Positions 17,283 to 26,612 of a DNA stretch of 45,020 nt are shown piece after piece. The stretch is taken from positions 9,552 through 54,571 of the forward strand of contig JAHFUZ010000030.1 of assembly GCA_023264815.1 (NCBI GenBank), written 5' to 3'. How positions within the stretch are numbered: the stretch's first letter is position 1; each line of letters opens with the position of its first letter. The notes beneath the pieces are model-generated. The model was not told the DNA's origin. It did not search any database and saw nothing but the letters and a program-made list of their open reading frames with translations. Source of the stretch: Arthrobacter sp. (GTDB lineage Bacteria > Actinomycetota > Actinomycetes > Actinomycetales > Micrococcaceae). The position numbers were made by a program, and so were the translations under genes.

Positions 17283-17948
17283 ATGGCAGATTCACCGTCC
17301 CGGAACACCGGGGCCCACCTTGTTTACACGGAGCTGAGGCGGCAGATCCTGGGCCTTGAGCTGGAGCCCGGGACGCGGCTCTACGAGCCGGCGATGGCGG
17401 AGAAGCTGAACGTGAGCCGCACGCCCCTGCGTGAAGCCATCCGGCGCCTCATTTCGGAGGGCCTACTGGAGCAGCAGCCCACCGGCGGCGTGCTGGTTCC
17501 CGCGCTCGATGAGGCAGTGATTTCCGAGCTGTACGAGGTGCGTGCGGCAATGGAAGCGCTGATGGCGCGGCAAGCCTGCGTGAAGGCGACGGCTGCCGAC
17601 ATCGAGGCGCTCAAGGGCATTCTTGAACGGAACGCCGCCCTGGTGGCGTTTGCCGACGACGCGATGGCACAGGGCATGGCACTGCACGCGAAGATCGCCG
17701 AGATGGCGGGGAATTCGTGGGCCCGGAGGTTCCATGACCAGATTTCGAGCCAGATGGAGCGGTACCGGCATTTCACCAACAGCACGCAGGAACGCCGGGA
17801 CCAGGCCCTGGCACAGCACCGGATCCTGGTGGCGGCCGTGGCCGCCGGCAGCCCCGAAGAGGCGGCCAGGCTCGCCTTCGACCACGTGATGGGCGCCCGG
17901 GACGCGGCGCTGCGCGCCATCACCGGCAGCAGTTCCGCCATCTCATGA
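17283..17948 (+). CDS. GntR-family regulator (FCD subfamily)
   Basis: 221-residue GntR regulator. The winged helix-turn-helix covers about residues 15-75 (VYTELRRQILGLELEPGTRLYEPAMAEKLNVSRTPLREAIRRL), followed by an all-helical FCD effector domain with metal/ligand-type histidines in MALHAKI, LAQHRIL and FDHVMGAR. The ATG at 17283 has GGCGGAGG 8 nt upstream and is preferred over an ATG 8 codons earlier that lies within the palindrome. It overlaps the following MFS gene by 4 nt, so the regulator probably controls the transporter and itself through the 17227-17268 palindrome. The effector is unknown; FCD proteins usually sense small organic acids. Confidence 0.91.
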   Translation: MADSPSRNTGAHLVYTELRRQILGLELEPGTRLYEPAMAEKLNVSRTPLREAIRRLISEGLLEQQPTGGVLVPALDEAVISELYEVRAAMEALMARQACVKATAADIEALKGILERNAALVAFADDAMAQGMALHAKIAEMAGNSWARRFHDQISSQMERYRHFTNSTQERRDQALAQHRILVAAVAAGSPEEAARLAFDHVMGARDAALRAITGSSSAIS

Positions 17949-19123
17949 TCGGTGAACTCGGACGCCGCTCGGCCATAGCCCTCCTGCTGCACTCCGCCCT
18001 GATCCAGGCTGTCACTTTCCTGGTCCGGCCGGCGGCCACGTACCGTGCGCTCGAGCTCGACGTTCCCGGCTTCGCGCTGGGCCTGCTCGCTGCCAGTTAC
18101 GCCGTCTTTCCCCTGCTGCTCGCGGTCCCCACGGGCTGGCTGGTGGACCGCCTGGGGGAGCGCCGGCTGATGGCGATCGGGTCCGCCGTCGTCCTTGCCT
18201 GTTCCACCTTCCTGCTGCTGTGGGGTTCCTCGATTGTCACCCTGGTGATCGGAACCGCGCTCCTCGGCGCCGGCCAGCTGGCCTGCGTGGTGGGGCAGCA
18301 GGCCGTGGTGGCGAACAACGCTGCCGCCTCCCGGATGGATTCCGCGTTCGGCTACCTGACCTTCGCGGCATCGCTGGGGCAGGCGCTGGGGCCGCTGGCC
18401 ATTTCCGTGGTGGGAGGCGCCTCCGTCCGTCCCGACACCCAGGCGATCTTCTTCCTCGCCGCCTGCATGAGCCTGGTGCTTTTGGTGAGCACCTTCGGCG
18501 TCTCGCGCAAGGTCAGCAGGCCGAAACCGAAGGGGGCCGCGGGCGACAACGGCAACGGCAGTGTGGTTTCGCTGCTGAAGACACCCGGCGTTGCCCGGGC
18601 TCTGGCCACGTCCGCCACCGTCCTGGCCGTGGTGGACCTGACCATGGTCTACCTCCCCGCGCTCGGCGCCGAGCGCGGACTTACTGCGGCAACGGTGGGG
18701 CTGATGCTCACCACCCGCGCCGTGTTCTCCATGGTTTCCCGGCTCATGTTGGGGCGGATGTCCCGGACGCTGGGGCGCATGCGGTTGCTGGTGCTCAGTC
18801 TGGCGCTGTCCACCGCGGCCCTTTCCGCAGCCGCCGTTCCGATGCCTGGGTGGCTGCTGTTTGCGGTCATGGCTGTCCTGGGTTTGGGGCTCGGCATCGG
18901 CCAGCCGCTGACCATGTCCTGGCTGTCGGCGCAGGCTCCGGCAGGTCAGCGCGGCCGGGCGCTGGCCCTGCGGCTGGCCGGCAACCGGGTGGGCCAGGTG
19001 GTGCTGCCCAGCGCCATCGGCGTGGTGGCGGCCGGGCTCGGCGCGGGAGGAGTGTTCCTGGCCTCAGCCGTGGTGGTGGGCGGAACGCTCCTGCTGCTCC
19101 GCGGCGTGCGCCTGGACGACTAG
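17945..19123 (+). CDS. MFS transporter
   Basis: 392-residue major facilitator with about 12 hydrophobic segments. The intracellular loop between helices 2 and 3 reads GWLVDRLGERRLMAIG, matching the MFS signature G-x-x-x-D-R-x-G-x-R-R; an equivalent loop MLGRMSRTLGRMRLL occurs in the second half. The ATG overlaps the GntR stop (ATGA), so both are translated from one message. Size and the lack of substrate motifs do not separate efflux from uptake. Genetic coupling to a GntR/FCD regulator suggests inducible transport of a small organic compound. Confidence 0.87.
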   Translation: MIGELGRRSAIALLLHSALIQAVTFLVRPAATYRALELDVPGFALGLLAASYAVFPLLLAVPTGWLVDRLGERRLMAIGSAVVLACSTFLLLWGSSIVTLVIGTALLGAGQLACVVGQQAVVANNAAASRMDSAFGYLTFAASLGQALGPLAISVVGGASVRPDTQAIFFLAACMSLVLLVSTFGVSRKVSRPKPKGAAGDNGNGSVVSLLKTPGVARALATSATVLAVVDLTMVYLPALGAERGLTAATVGLMLTTRAVFSMVSRLMLGRMSRTLGRMRLLVLSLALSTAALSAAAVPMPGWLLFAVMAVLGLGLGIGQPLTMSWLSAQAPAGQRGRALALRLAGNRVGQVVLPSAIGVVAAGLGAGGVFLASAVVVGGTLLLLRGVRLDD

Positions 19124-19158
19124 CACGTCGGCCCGGTGACCTGTTCGGCCCGGAACCG

Positions 19159-19482
19159 CTAAATGCTGAGCTCCCAGTGGACCCGGATGGCCTCGGCTAT
19201 CGGGCCGGAAGAGACATCAACCCGGAAGGCAACGGGCGCGGTCCCGGTCTCTTCGATGACCGAGTCGCGGTACACGCGGCCACACGAGGGGCACAGCGTG
19301 TAGAGGTCCTCGTCCGCAGGCCAGGCCGCCAGCCCTTCAGGGACCGGGGCGCCGTCAACGTTGTGCACAGGGACGCCCTCTGCGTTGGCCTGGATAAGGC
19401 CGTCCTTGCTGACGGTGTTGCCGCACACGCAGGTGATGGTGGTGACATCATGGCCCATCACGTCGGCGGTTTCAGTGTCCAT
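19159..19482 (-). CDS. Small zinc-ribbon-like hypothetical protein
   Basis: 107-residue cytoplasmic protein with two cysteine pairs, C18-x-C20 (TCVCGNT) and C64-x-x-C67 (LCPSCGRVY), which could form one zinc ribbon. The C-terminal part (TAPVAFRVDVSSGPIAEAIRVHW) is beta-rich. The ATG at 19482 follows GGAGG; longer frames upstream have no ribosome binding site. It is divergent from the metallophosphoesterase gene with 231 bp between them, in which no clear operator was found. No function is recognised. Confidence 0.72.
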   Translation of the reverse strand: MDTETADVMGHDVTTITCVCGNTVSKDGLIQANAEGVPVHNVDGAPVPEGLAAWPADEDLYTLCPSCGRVYRDSVIEETGTAPVAFRVDVSSGPIAEAIRVHWELSI

Positions 19483-19713
19483 GATGACCTCCGGGTGCTG
19501 CACGGGACGTGGTGTTAACAGCTTATTCCTGCTGATCCCCGCGGGCGCCCTTCCCAGCGACGACGGCACTCGATCCAAACGCCCCCTCCTGTTCACCGCC
19601 CGGAAACCAGCGGACCCATCCCCGTTCTTCCGCAGCAGGAAGTCTTTTCACACATGCCGCCCGGCTCCCCGACGCCGGGACGAACCGACCCCAACTGTCC
19701 CAAGGAGAACCCT

Positions 19714-20760
19714 GTGTCCCTGAAAACCAAGACCCTCAAAGCAACGACGGCGGCAGCCGTCCTGGCGCTCGGCCTCCTTGCGTCCCAGCCCGCCCAGGCG
19801 GCCAAGGACGACGCCGCCGGCCAGGCGTTCAGCTTCGGCGTGATCGGCGACATCCCCTACGGGACGGCCGAGATTGCCAAGTTCCCGGCCCGCATCCAGG
19901 ACATCAACGCCGATGCCGCCCTGAAGTTCGTCACCCACGTGGGCGACATCAAGAACGGCTCCTCGGTCTGCTCGGACAGTTACTTCGAGAACATCCGTGC
20001 GCAGTTCGACACCTTCGCGCACCCGCTGGTTTTCACCCCCGGTGACAACGAGTGGGTGGACTGCCACCGCACCAACAACGGCGCCTACAACCCGCTGGAA
20101 CGCCTGGACAAGCTGCGGGAGGTCTTCTTCGACCAGCCAGGCAAGACCCTCGGCGCCACCATGCCGGTCAAAACCCAGGAGGCGCTGGGGCTGCCGGAGA
20201 ACGTCCGCTTCACCCAGAACCGCGTGGCCTTCTCCGTGCTGAACATCCAGGGCAGCAACAACTCGCTGCAGCCGTGGACCGGCCTGGGCGAAACCGCTGC
20301 CACTCCGGAACAGGTGGCCGAGGTTGAGCATCGGACCGAAGCGGCCCTGGCCCAGATCCGGGACACGTTTGCCGATGCTAAGCGCCGCAACGACCGCGCC
20401 GTTGTCCTGATGACCCAGGCCGACATGTTCGACCCGTCGCTGCTCGCCGCGGCCACCGCCAACCCGGAGACCATGTCCGGCTTCCGGGACATCGTGCAGG
20501 CCATCATCGAGGAGACCAACGGCTTTGACGCCCCGGTCTACCTCATCAATGGCGACAGCCATGTCTTCGCCGAGAACCAGCCGCTGGCCGCGGGCTCACC
20601 CTGGCTGGCAGTGTACGGCCAGCCCGCCGCAGATGACCTGCAGCGCGTTACCGTGGACGGCTCCAACAACGCCACCAACTACGTGCGCTTCACGGTGGCC
20701 GGCAACAGCGCCGAGGGCGCCGGCGTCCTGCGCTGGGAGAAGGTCCCCTTCAGCCAGTAG
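19714..20760 (+). CDS. Secreted metallophosphoesterase
   Basis: 348-residue calcineurin-like phosphoesterase. A Sec signal peptide (SLKTKTLKATTAAAVLALGLLASQ region, cleavage near PAQAA-KDD) marks it as exported. Metal-binding motifs appear in order: GDIPYG (D46), HVGDIKNG (D78), PGDNEW (D111, N112, E113) and NGDSHVF near residue 283. The GTG at 19714 follows AAGGAG. It likely acts on phosphomono- or diesters outside the membrane; the substrate is unknown. It stands alone, with a hairpin after its stop and no Pho-box-like repeat seen upstream. C86 and C117 could form a disulfide. Confidence 0.87.
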   Translation: MSLKTKTLKATTAAAVLALGLLASQPAQAAKDDAAGQAFSFGVIGDIPYGTAEIAKFPARIQDINADAALKFVTHVGDIKNGSSVCSDSYFENIRAQFDTFAHPLVFTPGDNEWVDCHRTNNGAYNPLERLDKLREVFFDQPGKTLGATMPVKTQEALGLPENVRFTQNRVAFSVLNIQGSNNSLQPWTGLGETAATPEQVAEVEHRTEAALAQIRDTFADAKRRNDRAVVLMTQADMFDPSLLAAATANPETMSGFRDIVQAIIEETNGFDAPVYLINGDSHVFAENQPLAAGSPWLAVYGQPAADDLQRVTVDGSNNATNYVRFTVAGNSAEGAGVLRWEKVPFSQ

Positions 20761-20772
20761 GCACCCACGCAA

Positions 20773-20810
20773 AAGCGGACGACGGCGGGAAGTTCCGCCG
20801 TCGTCCGCTT
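20773..20810 (+). terminator. GC-rich hairpin between convergent genes
   Basis: AAGCGGACGACGGCGG pairs with CCGCCGTCGTCCGCTT over 16 bp across a 6-nt loop. It lies between the phosphoesterase and the convergent transporter gene and can act on both strands. It belongs to the same family as the hairpins at 17188, 33657 and 34671. Confidence 0.78.
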
Positions 20811-20899
20811 GCGTATGGATGCACGCTCCCGCGCCCGACTTTCGGGCTACCTGTTGCGATGGAGTGCAGGAGCGGCACCCGTACGTCCGCCGAACATGC

Positions 20900-22342
20900 T
20901 CACATGATGCCGGTGGGAACGAGCAGTACCCAGGCCAGTGCCGGAGCGGTCAGCACCACCCCGCCTGCGTAGATCATCAGTTGCTTGTAGACGCGCTGCC
21001 TGTCGTCCTCGCGGGCGTTGGCAACCACCAGGGCGCCGTCGGTGGAGAACGGCGAGACGTCCACCACCGTGGCCGCGATGGCCAGTGCCGCCACCGTGCC
21101 GGAGGCACTCAGCGTGCTGGTGGCCAGCAGCGGACCCGCCAGCGGAATGAACGCGGTGAGCAGCGCCGTGGACGATGCGAACGCCGACCCAACGCCGATC
21201 ACGTAGCAGAGGACCAGCGCCACCAGCAGCGGTGCCCCGAGCGCCAGTGCCTGTTCGGCCAGGGTGTCGATGACACCCACGTGCTGCAGGAGCGAGACGT
21301 ACGTGATCATGCCGGCAACCAGCAGGACTGTGGACCAGGAGACTCCGCCGATGAACGTGCGGTGTTCCTTGATGTTGACCAGGGCCAGGAGAAGGCCTGC
21401 CGAGAGGGCCACGAAGCCGATCGGCATGTGGAAGCCCAGTGCGCAGACCAGCATGGCGGCAATCAGTGCCAGCGTCAGGATCTGCTGGCCGTGCGGACGG
21501 CCGGTGGCGGAGGTTTCCAGATCGGCGTGCCTGCCGTCGCCGTCGCGCAGCTTGCCCAGCAGGGCGAAGAGCATCACGGTCAGGACCGAGAGGATGAGGT
21601 TGATCGCGAAACTGGCCGTGAACAGGGCGCCTTGGGAAATGGGGAAGCCGTTCTTCACGGCGATATCGTGCACCAGCACGCCGGCCACGGAGAGCGGGGA
21701 GAAGCCGCCTGCGTGGGCGCCGTTGATGAGGAATGCGCCCATTACCACCGGGTGGATGCGGGACTCGTAGGCCAGGCCAAGGGCGGCCGGTGCCAGCAGG
21801 GCGACGGCGGCGGGGGAGAAGGTGCCCAGCGACGTCAGCGCGGCGGCCATCAGGAAGAACACCCACGGCAGCAGGAGGGTTTTGCCCCGGACCGCGCGGA
21901 CGCAGGCCTGGACGATGATGTCGATGGTGCCGTTCCGCTGCGCCATGCTGAAGAAATAGGTGACACCAATGATGGTGATGACGATGTTGGCCGGGAAATC
22001 CGCGAGGATCTCCTTGTCAGTCATGCCCAGCATGAAATAGCCGACGCCGAAGGACGCCACCAGCCCCATCACGCCGATGTTGAGGGGCCACTTGGTGGCT
22101 ACCACGAACATCACCACGAGGATGATGAGCGGAATGATCTGGACAGCGGTCATGGTGTGCTCCGGTTCTGCGGTGGGCGCCTGGTTGAAGACGCCTCCCG
22201 CCAGGACAAGGGCAACCAAACCTAGGAGGGTGATGCCGACCACCGCCATCAGCAGGATACGGCGGCGGCGGGCAGGAGGCCCGGAATGGTGGTCCTGAGT
22301 CTCTGCCTCGGTGCCGGTGGTGCGTTGTGCAGTCTTAGTCAT
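20900..22342 (-). CDS. MatC/SLC13-like dicarboxylate carrier
   Basis: 480-residue polytopic protein with about 12 hydrophobic helices and a basic cytoplasmic N-terminus (PARRRRILLM). The first half (KWPLNIGVMGLVASFGVGYF, FPANIVITIIGVTYFFSMAQRNGT) and repeated SxxTxP-like turn regions resemble the dicarboxylate carrier MatC and related ion-transporter-superfamily permeases. GAGGAG lies just before the ATG. It is transcribed directly behind the PrpF-family gene (12 bp gap), so it should import the substrate of that isomerase. A di- or tricarboxylate such as aconitate, tricarballylate or a malonate-type acid is plausible; the choice is open. Confidence 0.8.
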   Translation of the reverse strand: MTKTAQRTTGTEAETQDHHSGPPARRRRILLMAVVGITLLGLVALVLAGGVFNQAPTAEPEHTMTAVQIIPLIILVVMFVVATKWPLNIGVMGLVASFGVGYFMLGMTDKEILADFPANIVITIIGVTYFFSMAQRNGTIDIIVQACVRAVRGKTLLLPWVFFLMAAALTSLGTFSPAAVALLAPAALGLAYESRIHPVVMGAFLINGAHAGGFSPLSVAGVLVHDIAVKNGFPISQGALFTASFAINLILSVLTVMLFALLGKLRDGDGRHADLETSATGRPHGQQILTLALIAAMLVCALGFHMPIGFVALSAGLLLALVNIKEHRTFIGGVSWSTVLLVAGMITYVSLLQHVGVIDTLAEQALALGAPLLVALVLCYVIGVGSAFASSTALLTAFIPLAGPLLATSTLSASGTVAALAIAATVVDVSPFSTDGALVVANAREDDRQRVYKQLMIYAGGVVLTAPALAWVLLVPTGIM

Positions 22343-22354
22343 GGCGTGCTCTCC

Positions 22355-23473
22355 TCATTGAGTGGCTACCGCGAGGGCGGCAGCTGCGGCGCGGCCGGAC
22401 ACCTCGGGGAGGTGGATGATGGTGGTGGCAATGGTGCGGGCGGTGCGGTCGACGCCGACGAGCAGGCCTCCGTGGTGCTCCTCGGTCCAGGTTTCGATGA
22501 CCCCGGCGGGGGTGCGCAGTTTCAGGGTGGCCCCCGGCCGGCTGCCGGTGATGGCATGCAGGACGGTGCCCGGGGTGCGGGAAGCCAGGGTCAGGGCGAT
22601 GCTGCCGGTGATGGCCAGCGCCGGGTGCGGCCGGCCCATCGAGAGCATCATGACGTTGATGTCGCTGCCGTCTTCTGTGGGCGACGGTGCCGCGGCGATG
22701 GCCAGCTTGGGGATGGCCCGCGCCGCCTGGGCGGTGGTGGGTGCCAGTCCCATCCGCACTGCGGCTTGCCGGCGGATCTGCTCCAGTGTTTCCAGCTGCA
22801 GTTGGACACCGGGCAGCCAGCTCCCGTACCGGCCGGCGTCAAGGCCCAGATCCTCGGCCCGGACGATCACTACCGGTGCTCCGGCGTCCACCATCGACAC
22901 GGTCCAGCGGGTGCCTCCGGCGGTGATGGTGTCCGTTGGCGAGCCGGTGGGAAGCAAGGCCCCGGTGGTCTTGCCGGCCGGATCCTGGAATCCCAGCCCC
23001 ACCTCGTGGCCGGGGAACGGTACGCCGGGCATCTGCCCCTCCGGGATCGCAGGCAGTGCCCCTGCAGGGGTGGCCACCCGCTGGACGATGACCTGGTTGG
23101 TGTTGGTGTTCCGTGTGACGATCCGGGTGACATCCGCGGTGGGAACCACCCATCCTTTCTCGATCGCATACAGGCCCACCACCGCGGAGCCATTCCCGCA
23201 ATTGCTGCCCCAGTCCACGCCGGCCTCTTCGATGCCCACTTGGGCGAACGTGTACTCGACGTCGATGTCCCCGCCCATGGGCCGGTGCAGGATGATGGCC
23301 TTGCTGGTGGTTGAGGTGGCCCCGCCAACCCCGTCGATCTGGCGGGGGTCCGGACTCCCAAACAGCCGCGGCAGCAGCACATCGAGGCTGACTCCGCCGT
23401 TCTGAAGATGCCCGGCTTCGAACACCCAGCATTTGCTGGTGCCTCCGCGCATCCACTCTGCTTCGATCTTCAT
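22355..23473 (-). CDS. PrpF-family isomerase/tautomerase
   Basis: 372-residue member of the PrpF family (diaminopimelate-epimerase-like fold) that includes 2-methylaconitate isomerase and 4-oxalomesaconate tautomerase GalD. Seen: the RGGTSK motif at 9-14, the STTSKAII segment with K58 at the position of the catalytic lysine, and GSNCGNGSA with C92. The ATG at 23473 starts at the family N-terminus; a longer in-frame start adds 22 unrelated residues. It shares a transcript with the MatC-like carrier and diverges from a LysR gene. No prp (methylcitrate) or gal (gallate) partners occur here, so the substrate is likely another unsaturated carboxylate. Confidence 0.87.
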   Translation of the reverse strand: MKIEAEWMRGGTSKCWVFEAGHLQNGGVSLDVLLPRLFGSPDPRQIDGVGGATSTTSKAIILHRPMGGDIDVEYTFAQVGIEEAGVDWGSNCGNGSAVVGLYAIEKGWVVPTADVTRIVTRNTNTNQVIVQRVATPAGALPAIPEGQMPGVPFPGHEVGLGFQDPAGKTTGALLPTGSPTDTITAGGTRWTVSMVDAGAPVVIVRAEDLGLDAGRYGSWLPGVQLQLETLEQIRRQAAVRMGLAPTTAQAARAIPKLAIAAAPSPTEDGSDINVMMLSMGRPHPALAITGSIALTLASRTPGTVLHAITGSRPGATLKLRTPAGVIETWTEEHHGGLLVGVDRTARTIATTIIHLPEVSGRAAAAALAVATQ

Positions 23474-23553
23474 TGTTCCCTCACATCTCCTGGTGCCTCG
23501 ATTCCTTAGGGGCCCTGATAAGAGATTGATCTGGATCACAACTTAAGACAATG

Positions 23554-23566
23554 TTCAATAATTGAA
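23554..23566. promoter_or_regulatory. Candidate LysR-type binding site
   Basis: TTCAAT-A-ATTGAA, a perfect AT-rich inverted repeat in the 240-bp region between the PrpF and LysR genes. It fits the T-N11-A rule for LysR-type regulators. Function is inferred from position. Confidence 0.5.
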
Positions 23567-23577
23567 GGGGCATGTAG

Positions 23578-23590
23578 GATTGCTTCAATC
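23578..23590. promoter_or_regulatory. Second candidate LysR-type half-site
   Basis: GATTG-CTT-CAATC, a 5-bp-arm inverted repeat 24 bp centre-to-centre from the first site and sharing the TTCAAT hexamer. The spacing fits the recognition and activation subsites bound by one LysR tetramer. Confidence 0.38.
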
Positions 23591-23713
23591 ACTGTGGGCT
23601 AGTGGTTTGTTGCCTGCCACTCTGGGGGTTCGGCGCGCAGGTCGTTGAGCTGATTCACGGGGAATGCGGTGCCGCGTGCAGGAAATTAACTAAAGAAGCT
23701 GAGGGGTAAAGCG

Positions 23714-24652
23714 ATGCTTCACGACGACGAGCAGAATCTTTTCGACGTCCGGCGCCTGGCGCTGCTGCTAGAGGTGGTGGAACAGGGATCCATCACGGCG
23801 GCGGCGGACCTGATGATGTACTCGCCCTCCGCCGTCTCGCAGCAACTGCGCAAGCTCGAACAGGAGGTGGGGCAGCCACTGCTCAACCGCCGGTCCCGTG
23901 GGGTGGTGCCCACCGAAGCCGGCCAGGTGCTGGCGGGCCACGCCCGTCAGATCATCCGGCAGATGCGGGCCGCCCGGTCTGACCTGGACCAGATTGCCGG
24001 CCTCAAGCGGGGTGCCCTGACGGTGGGCACGTTTCCCACCCTGGCCGGGTCCTTCCTGCCGCTCGTCATCCGCGCCTTCAAGAAGCGGTACCCGGCCATC
24101 AGCCTGTCACTGCGCAGTGCGCGCTTCGATGACCTGGTGGCGGACCTGCAGTCCGGGGTCACCGGCCTGTGCCTGTTGTGGGACTACCCCTGGAACCCCT
24201 TCCACGACGACTCCATCCGAGTGACGGAAGTGTTCCGCGAGAGCACCGTGATCCTCGTGGCAGGCAGCCACCCGCTCGCCCACCGGGGGCAGGTCAGCAT
24301 GGAGGATCTGCGCAACGAATCGTGGATCGTGCGCGCGGACGCCCACCCCGTGGTGGAGGTGCTGCAGCGCTCCGCCCACGACGCAGGCTTCGAACCGGCC
24401 ATCGGCTTCCTCGCCAACGACTACCAGGAAGCCCAGGCGATGGTCAGCGTCGGGATGGGCGTGGCCATGGTGCCCAAAACCGCCGTCGCACTCCAGCACC
24501 CTGATGTCAGGGTGCTCAGCCTCGGGGACGCCGCCCCGTTGCGCCGCGTCCTGCTGGCCCAGCGCCAGGACAAGGTCTATGCACCCGCCGAGGTGGCTTT
24601 CCACTCAACGCTGCTCGAAATTGCCCGCGAACGAGCCGGAGACTACCTCTAG
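23714..24652 (+). CDS. LysR-family regulator of the PrpF/carrier pair
   Basis: 312-residue LysR-type regulator. The helix-turn-helix lies at about 10-70 (LALLLEVVEQGSITAAADLMMYSPSAVSQQLRKLEQE) and the effector domain begins around residue 95 (GALTVGTFPTLAGSFLPLVI). GAGGGG precedes the ATG. It is divergent from the PrpF-family isomerase gene, the usual arrangement for an activator that responds to the pathway substrate, and a pair of inverted repeats lies between them. Its stop is only 7 bp from that of the convergent amylosucrase gene, leaving no room for a terminator. Confidence 0.91.
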   Translation: MLHDDEQNLFDVRRLALLLEVVEQGSITAAADLMMYSPSAVSQQLRKLEQEVGQPLLNRRSRGVVPTEAGQVLAGHARQIIRQMRAARSDLDQIAGLKRGALTVGTFPTLAGSFLPLVIRAFKKRYPAISLSLRSARFDDLVADLQSGVTGLCLLWDYPWNPFHDDSIRVTEVFRESTVILVAGSHPLAHRGQVSMEDLRNESWIVRADAHPVVEVLQRSAHDAGFEPAIGFLANDYQEAQAMVSVGMGVAMVPKTAVALQHPDVRVLSLGDAAPLRRVLLAQRQDKVYAPAEVAFHSTLLEIARERAGDYL

Positions 24653-24659
24653 CGCTGCG

Positions 24660-26570
24660 TCACTTTCCCCTTGCCCTGAACCAGCGGACTCCGTACGGTT
24701 CCAGCGCGACGCCACCACGCAACGGTACCGTCGTCCCGCTGATCAGTTCGCGGGCGCCTGCCGGCAGGCCCTGCAAGGTTCCAGCGCTGACTTCCTGGGG
24801 TGTGTCCGCAAAATTCGCCAGGACAACCACCACCGAGTCCGCACCGTCCGCAGCCCCCGGCCGCTGGTAGCCGAGGACATGGGGATTATTCGTGTGGAAC
24901 GGGACCAGCTTGCCGCCGGCAAACTCCGGCGTCTGCCGGCGGACCTCAAGGAGGCGGCCCAGCCCGGCAGCGATCGCGCCGGCGTCCGTCGCGGGGTCCT
25001 TCCGAGACGCGTAGCGGTCCGCCGGATAAGCGGGCCGGCCCACCCAGCGGCTGTCGTCCGCCTTTGCCGGGTCGCCCAGGTATGAGTAGTCATTCAGCTG
25101 GCCCACCTCATCCCCGAGGTACAGCAGCGGGATGCCACCCGTGCTGAGGATGATGGAGTGCGCCAGCAGTATACGCGCAACGGCGGCGCCGTGGTCCGCT
25201 TCCAGGCCGGCCAGTGAGGCCGTGGTGCCCGATATCCGGCAGTCGCCCGTGCGTGGATTGTCCTGGAAGGGCACACCTCGTGCGAAGCTGCCCGGGAACC
25301 GGTTGACGAAGAAGGCGTTGAGGAACCTGCGGTGGTCCTGCCCGTTGATGCCCAACTCCGCGGCGTCCTCGTCCGAGAACGTCCAGCCGATGTCATCATG
25401 GCTCCGCACGTAATTCACCCACGCGGTACCCTCGGGGATGGCGTGCCTGCGCTCAAGGGCCTGGGCGAGGAGCGAGACCTCCCGGGTGGCAAGCGAGTTC
25501 CAGATGAGCGCCATCTGCAGTGGGTTGTAGCTGAGCTGGCACTCCCCGGGGTGGATGTACTCCACCACCTCGTCAGGGTGCACGATCGCCTCTGACTTGA
25601 ACAGCAGCGACGGCGCCGCGAGCCGGCACACCGCGTTGAAGGCCTGCAGCAGGAGGTGGGCCTCCGGCAGGCTCTCGCACGCAGTGCCCAGCTGCTTCCA
25701 AATAAAGGCGACGGCGTCCATCCGGACGATGCCCACCCCCTGGTTCGCGAGATACAGCATCTCTCCGGCCATGGCCCTGAAGACTTTCGGGTTCCGGTAG
25801 TTGAGGTCCCACTGGAAGGAGTGGAAGGTGGCCCAGATCCAGCGGCCATCGTCAAGCTGCACGAATGATCCCGGATGGTCGTCCGGAAAGATCTCCCGGA
25901 CGGTCCGCTCGTAGGCGTCCGGCATGCTCCGGTCCGGGAATATCCAGTAGAAGTCCTGGTATTCAGGATCGCCCGCCACCGCCTTCCGGGCCCACTCGTG
26001 TTCGTTTGACGTGTGGTTGAAGATGAAGTCCACCACCAGGGCGATGCCGTTCTCGCGAAGCTCGCGTGCCAGCACCGCAAGGTCGTCCATGCTGCCCAGC
26101 GCCGGGTTGACGTCCCGGTAGCTGGAGACGGCATAACCGCCGTCGGAATTCTCTTCCGGTGCCCTGAACAGCGGCATCAGATGCAGATACGTTAGCCCCA
26201 GCTCCCGGAAATAGGGGATCCGTTCCCGCAGGCCCGCAAGGTTCCCCGCGTACAGGTCCACGTAGCAGACGCCGCCCAGCATGCGATTGGACTGGAACCA
26301 GTCCGGCGCGGCGGCATGCTCGGCATCCATGGCCTTCAGGTCAGCAGGGCGGTCCTGCCAGGACACGGCCGCGTCCAGCACCAACTGCAGGAGCTCCCCG
26401 TCCGCGGTGTTCCCGTAAATGCTGTGGAACAGCGACGTCAGGCGGGGAAGTTCGGTGGCGAGTCGGGCTTCAAAAGCGAGCCAGTCGGCGTCGGACGTTT
26501 CGTTCCGGCGCACGGCCCGAATGGCTGTCCGGATACCGTCGTCGGGAAGAATGCGTGAAGTGTTCGGCAC
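24660..26570 (-). CDS. Amylosucrase-like GH13 enzyme
   Basis: 636-residue GH13 protein aligning closely by memory with Neisseria amylosucrase: [13 protein letters not shown] (nucleophile D285), [12 protein letters not shown] (acid/base E327), [13 protein letters not shown] (D392), [18 protein letters not shown] (D143 of the substrate-pocket salt bridge) and [17 protein letters not shown]. Amylosucrase builds alpha-1,4-glucan from sucrose and releases fructose; sucrose hydrolases of the same subfamily cannot be excluded. There is no signal peptide, so it acts in the cytoplasm. The GTG start follows AGGAG. It is the last gene of the ABC/GH13 operon, 42 bp behind the alpha-glucosidase, implying that sucrose or a sucrose isomer is imported. 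Confidence 0.88.
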   Translation of the reverse strand: MPNTSRILPDDGIRTAIRAVRRNETSDADWLAFEARLATELPRLTSLFHSIYGNTADGELLQLVLDAAVSWQDRPADLKAMDAEHAAAPDWFQSNRMLGGVCYVDLYAGNLAGLRERIPYFRELGLTYLHLMPLFRAPEENSDGGYAVSSYRDVNPALGSMDDLAVLARELRENGIALVVDFIFNHTSNEHEWARKAVAGDPEYQDFYWIFPDRSMPDAYERTVREIFPDDHPGSFVQLDDGRWIWATFHSFQWDLNYRNPKVFRAMAGEMLYLANQGVGIVRMDAVAFIWKQLGTACESLPEAHLLLQAFNAVCRLAAPSLLFKSEAIVHPDEVVEYIHPGECQLSYNPLQMALIWNSLATREVSLLAQALERRHAIPEGTAWVNYVRSHDDIGWTFSDEDAAELGINGQDHRRFLNAFFVNRFPGSFARGVPFQDNPRTGDCRISGTTASLAGLEADHGAAVARILLAHSIILSTGGIPLLYLGDEVGQLNDYSYLGDPAKADDSRWVGRPAYPADRYASRKDPATDAGAIAAGLGRLLEVRRQTPEFAGGKLVPFHTNNPHVLGYQRPGAADGADSVVVVLANFADTPQEVSAGTLQGLPAGARELISGTTVPLRGGVALEPYGVRWFRARGK

Positions 26571-26612
26571 GGGACTCCTGAAGGGTGCGGACTGGCTGCT
26601 GTTGGTGCGATG

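Noticed and set aside
18220..19518. Plus-strand 432-codon frame inside the MFS transporter gene
   Set aside because: It is out of frame with the MFS protein, which has proper helices and signature loops; the alternative peptide is Arg/Gly-rich noise.
20525..22225. Plus-strand open frame of 566 codons running from the phosphoesterase into the carrier gene
   Set aside because: It crosses the terminator hairpin and lies antisense to a clear membrane protein; composition is that of a shadow frame.
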